Assembly (NCBI GenBank): GCA_002840905.1
Contig: PHDD01000025.1
Location: 1 to 64,000, forward strand
DNA from: Bacteroidetes bacterium HGW-Bacteroidetes-4
GTDB taxonomy: Bacteria > Bacteroidota > Bacteroidia > Bacteroidales > SZUA-534
Direction: 5' to 3'
Length of the DNA stretch: 64,000 bases
Shown: positions 42,794 to 52,055 of the stretch, piece after piece
Layout of the letters: each line of letters opens with the position of its first letter
Numbering within the stretch: the stretch's first letter is position 1
Program-made: the position numbers and the translations under genes
The notes under the pieces: model-generated
The model's database searches: none
Seen by the model: only the letters and a program-made list of their open reading frames with translations
Told to the model about the DNA's origin: nothing

Positions 42794-43567
42794 TTACAAA
42801 GCCTGCTTTATATATTGCTCAAACAGCAACAGGGTTTTTATATCGTCTGCTTTAAATAAAAACGGTTTCACATCATTTGCCATTGTTGACAAATTTATTA
42901 CATCAAGTTCTGCAAGTACCCGCTGTTTCAGTTCGGTCCTGTTTTTAATGCCCAATTTCTGATTTAAGTAAATATAATTTGGCGAAGTGTGCTTTAAAAG
43001 AAATACTACATCATAAAAATCGCGTCCTTTTTTTTGCTTTCGGTTAATTAATGCAAAAAGCTTCTGCGATAGTAATATATCGATTGGTGTGGTATTGATT
43101 GAAGTAAATACATCAAATTTATTAAGAATCACCGGTTCAGGCTGAAAATCAAAACGCTGCGGCTCCGTATCCAGCTGGATAAGTATTTTACCTTCTTTAT
43201 GCCCACTTAGATTTTGATCATAAAGTAATCCGGGAAATTTTATATAACAATGAAAAGCTCCGGCTATCACTTGTTTTACTTCTACCTAGTAGCCCTGTAG
43301 CGTCAGCTTGCTTTTAACCAGGGAACCGATTGCTGAAAATTCATCTTCTGACAGTTGAAAATTATCAAAGTCCAAATCTTCTGAAAAGCGCATATTACCA
43401 TGAATAATTCGCAAGCATGTTCCGCCTAAAAAACACAGCCGGCTGGCGTAGCTGCTTTCAAAAATTATCTCAAGTATTTTATATTGCAAATATTGCCGCA
43501 ACAAAAAGCTCCCAAACCCATGCAGGCTGGGATGATAAAAGCGCTGTATCTGGTTAAGGCTAAGCAT
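42794..43567 (-). pseudogene. AbiEii-type nucleotidyltransferase toxin broken by an amber codon
   Basis: Two open pieces in the same frame are separated only by a TAG (43286-43288). The first has CFLGGTCLRIIHGNMRFSEDLDFDNF, the nucleotidyltransferase signature (GG-T and DLDFD). The second continues without a gap (VEVKQVIAGAFHCYIKFPG) and includes the family block LLSQKLFALINRKQKKGRDFYDVVFLL. Together they would make a normal-sized protein of about 257 residues. The codon after LTLQGY was probably Glu, Lys or Gln before the mutation. It overlaps its AbiEi partner by 8 bases. Confidence 0.85.
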
Positions 43568-44195
43568 CCAAATAGTTTATTAGTAATTTAGTTTTTTTTA
43601 ACAAGACTTTGGAATTGAACTGCTTCGCATAACTTAGCAGGGTATCTCGATTAATTTGTTCATTAATAAGCGGCTTAGAAAAGCGAAAGGATACGATATC
43701 AGCTACCGTATTAATATTTTTCTGAAAGTATAAAAAATCGAGCAGCGCTTTCTCCGGTTCGGCTATTTTAAACAATTTGTTGGTATGCTCTTCTAAAGAA
43801 TACCCAAAAAATGCCGCTGGTTTTACCGATTTGTAAATAAAGGTTCCCAGAGGGGCAGAAAAATTATTGGTTTTTAAAGTACTTATGGAAGTAGTACTAA
43901 ACGTGCCTTCAGGAATAAACCCATAGTGCGACAAGGCCGATTCCATGCTAATGTACGAAGGAGCATAAATTCGGTTGGCAACCAGAAAATTAAACGTTTC
44001 ATTCCGATTGTCATCAGAAAAACAATACCATCCACTGCGTATTTTTTGCAAATACCCTTTCTTTTGCCAGCGAATTAAATTCATTTTATTAAATCGCGGC
44101 ATCCGCTTTTCAATTTCGTGAATTGAAAAAGTGGGGTAATCATTAAATGCCTTTTTAAATTCCAGAAACAACATTTCATTTCTATTTATATACAA
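43560..44195 (-). CDS. AbiEi-type antitoxin
   Basis: A 211-residue protein of the AbiEi family: an N-terminal winged helix (FSIHEIEKRMPRFNKMNLIRWQKKGYLQKIRSGWYCFSD) and a C-terminal antitoxin domain (ISMESALSHYGFIPEGTFSTTSIST, then EPEKALLDFLYF). In type IV AbiE systems it both represses the operon and opposes the AbiEii toxin. Here it is intact, whereas the adjoining toxin frame is interrupted. The pair lies between two copies of the family A long repeat. Confidence 0.85.
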   Translation of the reverse strand: MYINRNEMLFLEFKKAFNDYPTFSIHEIEKRMPRFNKMNLIRWQKKGYLQKIRSGWYCFSDDNRNETFNFLVANRIYAPSYISMESALSHYGFIPEGTFSTTSISTLKTNNFSAPLGTFIYKSVKPAAFFGYSLEEHTNKLFKIAEPEKALLDFLYFQKNINTVADIVSFRFSKPLINEQINRDTLLSYAKQFNSKVLLKKTKLLINYLDA

Positions 44196-44261
44196 ATATA
44201 GTTGTTTTTAGAAATAAAATCCCAAAACATCCTTCCGATCTTATGAAAACGCTGCGTTTGT

Positions 44262-44345
44262 GTGCTCAAGCGACACCGTCGCGGGTGATGGAAAACAATG
44301 CACCACAAAGGTCACAGAGTATCACAAAGATTTCTAAACATCATA
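44262..44345 (+). repeat. Family A partial repeat
   Basis: GTGCTCAAGCGACACCGTCG with hairpin GCGAC-ACC-GTCGC (44270-44282), then a GTGATGG, CACCACAAAG and ATCACAAAG block, matching the left part of the two long copies and then diverging. Confidence 0.65.
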
Positions 44346-44438
44346 AACGTACTTCCTATGAATCCGCCATGTGCAATTCACCCAATTGCTTAAAAGATAC
44401 CTTTTACTTCGACAAAATTTTTTCTCTGTGTTGCTTAG

Positions 44439-44699
44439 TGTGCTTTAGCAACGCAGTTGCGGGTGGTTAAAGAAAATTCACCACAAAGGTCACAGCGTAT
44501 CACAAAGTTTTTCTTTCCCGATAAAAGTCCAACTCTTTCTGTCGAATAAGCAAGTTTGGCTAAATTAATTTGCCTGCTTCCTAAACCCAAGGTTGCCCTA
44601 AAACAAACCAAATAAAGTATTCTCTGTGGGCCTCTGTGCGCTTTAGCAACGCGGTGCGGGTGGTAAAACTTTTTTCTAAACAACATCGTTGCGGGTGGT
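44439..44699 (+). repeat. Family A long repeat, copy B, plus an extra hairpin
   Basis: Direct repeat of 42527-42760. The left hairpin is GCAAC-GCA-GTTGC (44448-44460), the middle carries the shared CTTTCCCGATAAAAG and GGTTGCCCTAAAACAAACC blocks, and the right hairpin GCAAC-GCG-GTGC is missing one base (44646-44657). A further hairpin ACAAC-ATC-GTTGC with GGGTGGT follows (44680-44699). No gene lies in 44196-44711. Confidence 0.75.
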
Positions 44700-44711
44700 A
44701 CATTGAATGCT

Positions 44712-45530
44712 TTATATAATATCGGCCATTACTTTTTCCACCTTCCGGAAATAAATCAGCGAAGTCACAAATAAGACCAACACCACGCCCATCGAAATAA
44801 AGGTATAGGGATGGATGCTTCCCTGACCTATCAGGCTCCAGCGAAAGCCTTCGACCACCCCCACCATGGGGTTCAGGCTATAATAAAGCAGGTGGTATTT
44901 CTCGGGTATATAAAGCGTGGAATAAGCCACCGGAGTGGCATACAAACCAATCTGAATCAGGAAAGGAATTACATGCATAAAATCGCGGTAGCGTATGGTC
45001 AGCGCACTAATCCATATGCCCACGGCCAGGGCAGCCACAATCGCCATCAACAGAAAAAGGGGCAGGTACCAGATATGGGCCGATGGAAGCACCCCGTACC
45101 ACAGCATGGCCAACAGCAACAGCAAAAAGGTGATAAAAAAATCAATTAAACCCACCATAGCCTGCGACAGGGGAAGAATAATCCGTGGAAAATAGATTTT
45201 TTGTATCATGCTCTGGCTGTTTATCAATGAGCGCCCCGATTGACTAACCACAAACGAAAAATAAGTCCAGGCCACCATCCCGCTCAGTGCAAAAACCGGA
45301 TAAGGAATATTTCCCGTATCCACTTTAATAGCGCGACCAAATACAAAAGTAAAAATCAGCAGCGTAGCTGCCGGCTGCAAAAAAGCCCAGAAAAAGCCCA
45401 GAAAAGTTTGCGCATAGCGCACCCGGAATTCGCGGTAAGCCAGGGTAAAAAACAAATCTTTATAACGAAAAAGTTCCTTTATATCAAAAAGATCGAGCTT
45501 TTTACCGGCGTCTATCGTAGTATTGTGCAT
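44712..45530 (-). CDS. ABC-2 type polysaccharide exporter, permease subunit (Wzm/KpsM-like)
   Basis: A 272-residue inner-membrane protein with six hydrophobic spans. FTLAYREFRVRYAQTFLGFFWAFLQP is the conserved N-terminal block of polysaccharide ABC-2 permeases, and YSLNPMVGVVEGFRW the conserved C-terminal one. With the Wzt-like ATPase at 38979-40181 it would export the polymer made by the locus. The two subunit genes are normally adjacent; here 4.5 kb of repeats, toxin-antitoxin genes, a regulator and a GxxExxY gene lie between them. Confidence 0.9.
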   Translation of the reverse strand: MHNTTIDAGKKLDLFDIKELFRYKDLFFTLAYREFRVRYAQTFLGFFWAFLQPAATLLIFTFVFGRAIKVDTGNIPYPVFALSGMVAWTYFSFVVSQSGRSLINSQSMIQKIYFPRIILPLSQAMVGLIDFFITFLLLLLAMLWYGVLPSAHIWYLPLFLLMAIVAALAVGIWISALTIRYRDFMHVIPFLIQIGLYATPVAYSTLYIPEKYHLLYYSLNPMVGVVEGFRWSLIGQGSIHPYTFISMGVVLVLFVTSLIYFRKVEKVMADII

Positions 45531-45537
45531 ATCGTTG

Positions 45538-45545
45538 TATCTTTG
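45538..45545 (+). promoter_or_regulatory. -7 promoter element of the large secreted-protein gene
   Basis: TATCTTTG matches TAnnTTTG exactly, 19 bases before the ATG at 45565. No TTTG is found at the expected distance upstream, so only the -7 half is convincing. Confidence 0.4.
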
Positions 45546-45564
45546 TTTCTCTTTAAGGCAATTT

Positions 45565-46836
45565 ATGAAAAAGACAAAGCTAGTAATACTAATTCTATTT
45601 ATTCTTCTTTCTACTAATATAAATGCTCAGGGATTTGATTCATCGAAAGGGCTTTTGTGGTTTTCAAGTAACGACACTCTGGTTGAAAAAGATGTTGCAA
45701 ATAGAGTTTCTGGCTGGTTAAATGCTTGGGACGCTTCGATTAAAGCAACCCAATCAACACCCTCACTATATCCACTGTTTGTTGATAGTATTGAAATAAT
45801 AAACAATGAATCTGCATTATATTTTGAAACAGATAAACTGGATATTGGTAACATTTTTAATCTAGACTCCTTAAACTACCTAACTTTATTACTAAAGTCT
45901 TATCAAACGGGCGCTTATAGTTTTTTTGTGTCCAAAGGTTATTCCGGCGATGGATATTTTACTGTTGGTAGAAACAATACAACAAAGCATATTTATTATT
46001 GGATTGATGGCCTATCTAAAGCGAGTGCAATTGAATTAGATACTAACTGGGTTATTTTAACTATAGGTTTAGATCGAGTTTCAAAAAAGATAAACTTATA
46101 CAAAAACAGTGTTTTGGTTGAAAGTATTGCTACTGCTTATGATTTTAAAGGTTCAAATTCATTCTCCTGGGCTATTGGTAGTAATGCCTTAACAGCAGGA
46201 TTTCCCTTTAAAGGATTTTTCACAGACATTATCTTTTTAAACAATACGGCGACTTATTTAGATCGTGAACTAACAGAAAAATATCTAAAAAACAAATACG
46301 CCCCCCCAATTAACCTTCCCCAAAACATTAACATAGCCTATGGTTTTGCTGATACCACCATCAACGCATTCAAACCCTGGTTTACTTCCTACTTATGGAG
46401 TAATGGCAGTACCGACCCAACCATCACCGTTAACCAATCGGGAACTTATATCGTTGAAGTTACCGATATCTTTGGATTTACCAGTAAGGATTCAATAACG
46501 GTAAGCTATCCTGAATTAAATTATCCCATTTCCGGTTCTGACACTACCCTTTGTTTGGGGGACACACTACTATGGAATACCGGTCTTTCAACCGGATATT
46601 CTTATGACTGGTTCCCTGTTCAGATTAGTTCAACCACCTATCCAATTTATGCCCCCGGACAATACGCCGTAAAAGTAAGCGACAGTTTAGGAAATTATTT
46701 GCTGTCGGATACACTATCGATAGCGGATGGAGTAACGGAAGCTCCCAGCCTTTCACCTCCATTAGTAAAGACACCACCTATTGGCTACGGGCAAGCAATT
46801 CAAACGGATGCCTTAGCACCGATACCGTGGTATTGA
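45565..46836 (+). pseudogene. Large T9SS-exported PKD/LamG-like protein, part 1 of 3
   Basis: N-terminal piece: signal peptide (MKKTKLVILILFILLSTNINAQ), then a concanavalin/LamG-like module (GLLWFSSNDTLVEKDVANRVSGW to FTDIIFLNN) and Ig-like stretches (YLWSNGSTDPTITVNQSGTYIVEV). The native sequence ends near 46715 (LLSDTLSI). After this the frame reads about 40 unrelated residues to a stop. The following frame picks up at DSGWSNGSS (46719). Comparison with the equivalent module near 48.7 kb suggests that about 30 residues plus a frame-changing remainder are lost at this point. Confidence 0.75.
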
Positions 46837-48527
46837 GTCTTTCCGGAGTGGCTCCCAGTGTAAGTTTTATGGCCGATACCGTATGCTTTGGCGACAGTGC
46901 CACCTTTAACAACCTTACATCCATCGAGGCCGGATTCTCCATTGATTCAGTAATCTGGGATTTTGGTGCTGACACGTCTCATCGTTGGGAACCCCGCTAT
47001 TTGTTTGGCAACGACAGTATTTATCCGGTTTCCTTAACCGCTTTTTCCTCCGGCTGTAGTAGTTATTTTACCGACACGGCTCTGGTAAAAACCAGTCCAC
47101 AGGCTGACTTCACTATTAAATACGGCAACATCCAATGTGAAAATAATCCAATCTACTTTGAAAATACCAGCACTTCTTCCCGCCTCTTGGTTGATTATTT
47201 ATGGGATTTTGGGGATGGTTATACGACTAATGCCATAAACGCAACACATGCTTTCAATACAGCCGACACTTTTCTGGTTAAGCTGACTATACAGAATGAC
47301 TTGGCTTGTAGCAATGCTATGGTTTCTGAGCTTATTGTCAGTAATAACCTTCCGCTGGCTGAACCCTTTGGCTTACTTTCTCCTGAAAACCAGGCTACCA
47401 GCGATGCTTCTTCCATCGATTTTAGCTGGCAGGTTGCTGACTTTGCTATTTATTACCGTCTTTTATTAAGTGCCGATAGCTTGTTTTCACAGATTCTTTT
47501 GGATTCTACCGAAATTGACACCAATCAGATAAATGTATCGTTAAGCTTCCCCGACACCCTTTATTGGAAGGTACAAGCCATTAACCTTTGCGGCGACATT
47601 ACCGAAAGTGCAGTAAGTGTCCTTTATTACTTTTCACCCGCCCAAACCAACTATGGCTTGTTGTGGTTTAATGCCAAACAGCAAAATCTATTGTTAAATG
47701 AGGAAAATCGGGTGTCTTCGTGGAGTAATGCCATTGATACCACAATTAAAGCATCCCAGTCAACGCTAAACCTGCAACCCTTGTTTGTCGATAGTATTGC
47801 CGAACTAAACAACCAGCCGGCTATTTATTTTGAAACCGATAAGTTAGACCTGGGGAATTTATTCGATTTAGATACCTTGCGTTTTATAACAACGCTACTA
47901 AAAGCATACCCTACGGGTAATTACGAGTTCTTCCTTTCCAAAGGGTATTCAGGAGACGGGTATTTTACTATTGGAAAAAACAACGCGGACAGTCTTATTT
48001 ACTACTGGATTGATAAAAAAAGTGGCTTAAGTTCAGTGAATATTGACACCTCTTGGGTCATCCTGACAACCGAGCTGGACCGAATCAATAAAAAAATTAA
48101 CCTTTATAAAAACGGGGTTTTGGCTCAAAGCATTTCAACTACCGAGGATTTAATGGGAGCCAACAGCTATTCCTGGACTATTGGAGGTGACCCTTCAGGA
48201 ACCGGATACTCTTTTAAAGGCTATTTTACCGACATCATCTATCTGGATAACTCAGCAACCGGTAACGACAGGATAAATACAGAGTTATACCTAAAAAACA
48301 AATACAGCCCCCCCGTTAAGCTCCCCGAAAGCATTGTTTTTGACTACGGCTTCCCTGACACCACCATCACAGCCTATAAGCCCTGGTTCACTTCTTACCT
48401 ATGGTCAATTAATGGCGAAACCATTTCTTCCGACTCGGCTATCACCGTTAATCAATCGGGTACTTATGCCGTCGAAGTTACCGATATCTTCGGATTTACC
48501 AGACTTATCCCCAGCCGCAACAAATAG
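46719..48527 (+). pseudogene. Large T9SS-exported PKD/LamG-like protein, part 2 of 3
   Basis: Middle piece without its own start. It has WSNGSSQPF, PKD-type domains (VIWDFGADTSHRWEPRY and YLWDFGDGYTTNAINATHAF), a fibronectin-like region, then a second LamG-like module (GLLWFNAKQQNLLLNEENRVSSW to FTDIIYLDN) that is a clear duplicate of the one in part 1. The frame ends at GFTRLIPSRNK. In part 1 the corresponding position reads GFTSKDSITVSYP, so about 19 bases are deleted here. An alternative start at 46827 (GTG) is only nominal. Confidence 0.75.
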
Positions 48528-50746
48528 CTTCGGCGGAGCTTTGTCGCTTCGACACCTTGTTGTGGGACGCACAACTGGCGGGCAACTACAGCTTTGAATG
48601 GAGCAACGGACAAAGTACGCCTGTTTTGTATATTAGCGAACCCGGAGCCTATTGGTTGATTATTCGTGACAGTCTGGAAAATGCCTGGTACTCCGATACC
48701 ATAACAATAAGCGTTGATGAATTTCCTAAAGAATTTTCGCTGGGTGCAGATACCACCTTATGTCTGGGCAATCGCCTGTATTTACAAAACGGACCAAATG
48801 AGGTGCAAAGCTATCTTTGGAGCGATGGTTCTACGCTGGACTATTTACAGCCCGAAACCAGCGGCACGTATGCTCTTACTGCAACCAATTCCAACGGCTG
48901 CGTGGGAATAGACACCGTACAGCTTACCCTCAATGGAATAGCCCCAGTGCCCGATTTTTCGGTGACGCAGCTTTGTCATAAGGACAGTGCACGCTTTGCA
49001 GATTTATCGCTCTCGCCCGATGGTTCCGACATTGTAAACTGGATTTGGGATTTTGGCGATGGAACACAACTTGCCGAACAAGCGGCTAACCACCGCTACG
49101 AAGAAGCTGGGGAATATGTCGTAACCCTAAGCATTCGCAATGAACTGAATTGCAGCAACAGTGGGCAAAAAACGATACAAATTCATGCCTTACCAACGCT
49201 TGCTTTTATTCCCTCAACAGCATGTTCAAATACCCCGGTACTATTCAGCGATAAAAGCACCTCGACTTCGGGAACAGTCAGCCAATGGCAATGGACCTTT
49301 CCCGATGGCTCAACGCAAACAACAACCCATCCGGAGTTTTCCTTTGCTGCTTCGGGCACTTACCCAGTTCAGCTGATCGTGCGTTCCGATTTGGGCTGCT
49401 ACGACACCTTGGTGCAAAACATCGATATAAAACCGGGCCCCCTGAGCGATTTTACCTTTGGACCCGTTTGTGAAGGCCTGCCGGTAGCATTTAGCGACCA
49501 ATCCATCAGCTTCTTAAACCTTCCGCTTGAATACCAATGGGATTTTGGCGATGGCTCGGAAAGCAACCTGAGCAGTCCGGAAAAAACCTATACCGAGACC
49601 GGAAGCTATGAGGTTAGTCTGCGAACCACCCAGTCCTCAAATCATTGCAGCAGCATCGTAAGCAAAACAATAACCGTAAATGCAAATCCCTTGGCCCGTT
49701 TCGAATTGCCGGTCACTTGTGTAAACACTCCGGTAGTAATTACTGACCTAAGCGAGAGCAGATCGGGTACTATTTCCGAATGGGTGTGGAAAATTGATAC
49801 CCTGGGTACCATTCGCAAGCAAACGCCTTCGATTTCGTTTGCTAATCCCGGAACCTACCAAATAAATCTATCGGTTACCGATAACCTGGGTTGTTCCGAT
49901 TCTGTTGGAGCCACACTAACCGTTCATCCGCTTCCGATTGCCCGTTTCGAAACTTCGATTAACAAAGGACCGGTTCCCTTGATGATTAGCTTCACCAACC
50001 TATCGCAGGGAGCGGCCGAATATTTTTGGGATTTTGGCGATGGGGAAAGTTCTGTAGAAACGCATCCGCAACACACCTTTGCTGACAGCGGATCGTACAC
50101 TGTACAGCTCAGCGCCACATCCGCTGAAGGCTGCAACGCTTCTTTCTATGGAAACATTCGGGGCATTGTTCCCCGGGTCGATTTACGGGTGTTGGAACTA
50201 AGTACCGAAATCTCTTCGGGTTACCTTAAGATATGGGCTTTATTGCAAAACCAGGGAACCCTCGATTTAGAGCAAATAACCCTGCAAGTGAAGACACCGG
50301 GAAGTAACCCTTTACGAGAGGAATTAAAAACCACGCTGTATTCGGGACAAACCTATCTGCACGAATTTGCCACGCAGCTTCCGCTGGATACAAAACACCC
50401 GTTGAGCCACGTTTGCGTTAATGCTTTCGACGCGGTTTTTCCCGATGAGTTTCCTGAAAATAATGAAGTTTGTCTGGCTTTAGAAGATGCCTTTAAAATG
50501 CTGCCATCATATCCCAACCCAGCTGAAAATTATCTGGTGGTGGAATACCTGATTCCTGCTGAAGCCCGGCTAAGTATTAGACTGTACGATACTAACGGAA
50601 AAATTAAGGCGGTACTTTATGATGAAGTCTCAGGTGCCGGTTTTAACCGCCATCGTTTTAACATTGCGGATTTAGGCCCCGGTGTTTATTTTTACAAAAT
50701 AAGTTACAAGGGTACGCAACACAGCCGGACTTTTGTGGTGAATTAA
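48503..50746 (+). pseudogene. Large T9SS-exported PKD/LamG-like protein, part 3 of 3
   Basis: C-terminal piece, about 747 codons and the largest. It resumes at TYPQPQQIASAELC, with at least five PKD domains (IWDFGDGTQ, WQWTFPDGST, YQWDFGDGSE, EWVWKIDTLG and YFWDFGDGES), a CARDB-like domain (VDLRVLELSTEISSGYLKIWALLQNQG) and a T9SS type A sorting domain at the end (YPNPAENYLVVEY to FYKISYKGTQHSRTFVV). Such proteins are carried to the cell surface by T9SS. Restoring both frames would give one protein of roughly 1,750-1,800 residues. Errors in assembling repetitive DNA are an alternative to real mutation. Confidence 0.78.
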
Positions 50747-50863
50747 GCTTATTTCCGGGTTGGAGTTCAAATTCAATTTCTGGGTAAATAAACCCGGATT
50801 GCATATAAAACCCATTCTTAACACTACGGTTCCCGAAAAAATGTTGCTTTGGGTGCGTTTGGT

Positions 50864-51238
50864 TTAGATGCTTCTTAAAAACGCCTGTATGGCTCCATCA
50901 ATTTCCTTTATATTAAACGGCTTATTAAAATAGCGGTTTATCAATTGTTGATCTAGCGCTTCCTTTATTTCTTTATTGATGTCGAAAGCGGTTAAAATAA
51001 AATAAGCTATATGCCGGTAATGCTCTTTGGCTTTTTTTATAAATTCAATCCCGTTCATCCCGGGCATTTTCATATCGCTGATTACCACAATAATATCCCG
51101 ATTACCCTCCAGCTTTTGCAGGCCTTCTGCACCCGAACCTGCCGTAATTACCTTATATTTACGGCGAAAATTTATTTCGAAAAGGGTAAGATTAATGGGC
51201 TCATCATCTACATAAAGTAAGGTAACTTCCTGGCTCAT
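50864..51238 (-). CDS. Single-domain response regulator (CheY-like receiver)
   Basis: A 124-residue receiver domain with no output domain. The acidic pair is DDE in LLYVDDEPIN, the phosphorylated Asp is in VVISDMKMPGMNG, the switch Thr in ILTAF, and the conserved Lys in NKPFN. It should relay phosphate or act by protein contacts. No kinase gene is adjacent; the closest signalling gene is the SpoIIE phosphatase at 52056-54827. Confidence 0.88.
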   Translation of the reverse strand: MSQEVTLLYVDDEPINLTLFEINFRRKYKVITAGSGAEGLQKLEGNRDIIVVISDMKMPGMNGIEFIKKAKEHYRHIAYFILTAFDINKEIKEALDQQLINRYFNKPFNIKEIDGAIQAFLRSI

Positions 51239-51349
51239 TTTATTACAATTTTGTGCGATGCGTTAGCACCTGGGTAATTAATTTGAAGGTCTTAATCTTT
51301 TTTGGTTTATCTTGCAGTTAAAAATACAAATATTAGTGTAAATAACACG

Positions 51350-51934
51350 ATGAAAAAAATAATTTTTGCCACCAACAATCCGAATAAACTGGAAGAGGTT
51401 CAAAAAATGCTTGGCAGTCGCTATCAAATTATTGGCATGGCCGATGCGGGAATCGACGAAGATATTCCCGAAAACGAAGCCACGCTTGAGGGAAATGCCC
51501 GGGTAAAAGCCGACTATATCTATCAAAAATTAAAACTGCCGGTTATTGCTGATGATACCGGACTGGAAGTGGATTACCTGAATGGGGCGCCCGGTGTACA
51601 TTCGGCTCGCTATGCCGGTCCAGATAAAAATGCAGAAGAAAACATGAGAAAGGTACTTTCATCGCTCCTGCTTGTAAAAAATCGAAAAGCACAATTCCGA
51701 ACGGTAATTTGTCTTCGGATTAATGAACAGACCCATTTCTTTGAAGGAGTGGTTCACGGAAGCATTCTGCACGAAAAACATGGTGCGGCAGGCTTTGGCT
51801 ACGATCCCATTTTTAAACCCGACGGATTCCAGTTATCCTTTGCTCAAATGCCCTTGCAGGTAAAAAACCGTATCAGCCATCGGGGAAGAGCGGTACAAAA
51901 ACTGGCGGCATTTTTGTTGCGCAACAACTTTTGA
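51350..51934 (+). CDS. rdgB: XTP/dITP diphosphatase (RdgB/HAM1 family)
   Basis: House-cleaning pyrophosphatase that removes non-canonical purine nucleoside triphosphates (ITP, dITP, XTP). The signature is MKKIIFATNNPNKLEEVQ, followed by ENEATLEGNARVKADY, PVIADDTGLEVDYLNGAPGVHSARYAG and GAAGFGYDPIFKP, with KNRISHRGRA near the C-terminus. The 194-residue length is normal. The start at 51350 is preferred over an upstream in-frame start at 51302 because it matches the family N-terminus. Confidence 0.93.
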   Translation: MKKIIFATNNPNKLEEVQKMLGSRYQIIGMADAGIDEDIPENEATLEGNARVKADYIYQKLKLPVIADDTGLEVDYLNGAPGVHSARYAGPDKNAEENMRKVLSSLLLVKNRKAQFRTVICLRINEQTHFFEGVVHGSILHEKHGAAGFGYDPIFKPDGFQLSFAQMPLQVKNRISHRGRAVQKLAAFLLRNNF

Positions 51935-52055
51935 TTTTTACTGCTACTGTAAGGTTGTCTTAACAAAATTCATACGCCTGGCGAATCGCTTTTTTCTGCA
52001 AAACACCAAATAGTCGCTAAATTTTGATTATTTTGGCAGCCAAATTAGGGTTGTT

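Noticed and set aside
26276-44699. CRISPR array
   Set aside because: The repeats are dispersed, palindromic and not regularly spaced, and no cas gene is present.
26276-45530. Insertion sequence or prophage
   Set aside because: No transposase, integrase or phage structural gene was found; the region is made of palindromes, small accessory genes and polysaccharide genes.
50754-50798. Terminator between the large secreted protein and the response regulator
   Set aside because: Arms TCCGGGTT and AACCCGGA are perfect, but the 29-base loop and missing T-tract make it unconvincing.
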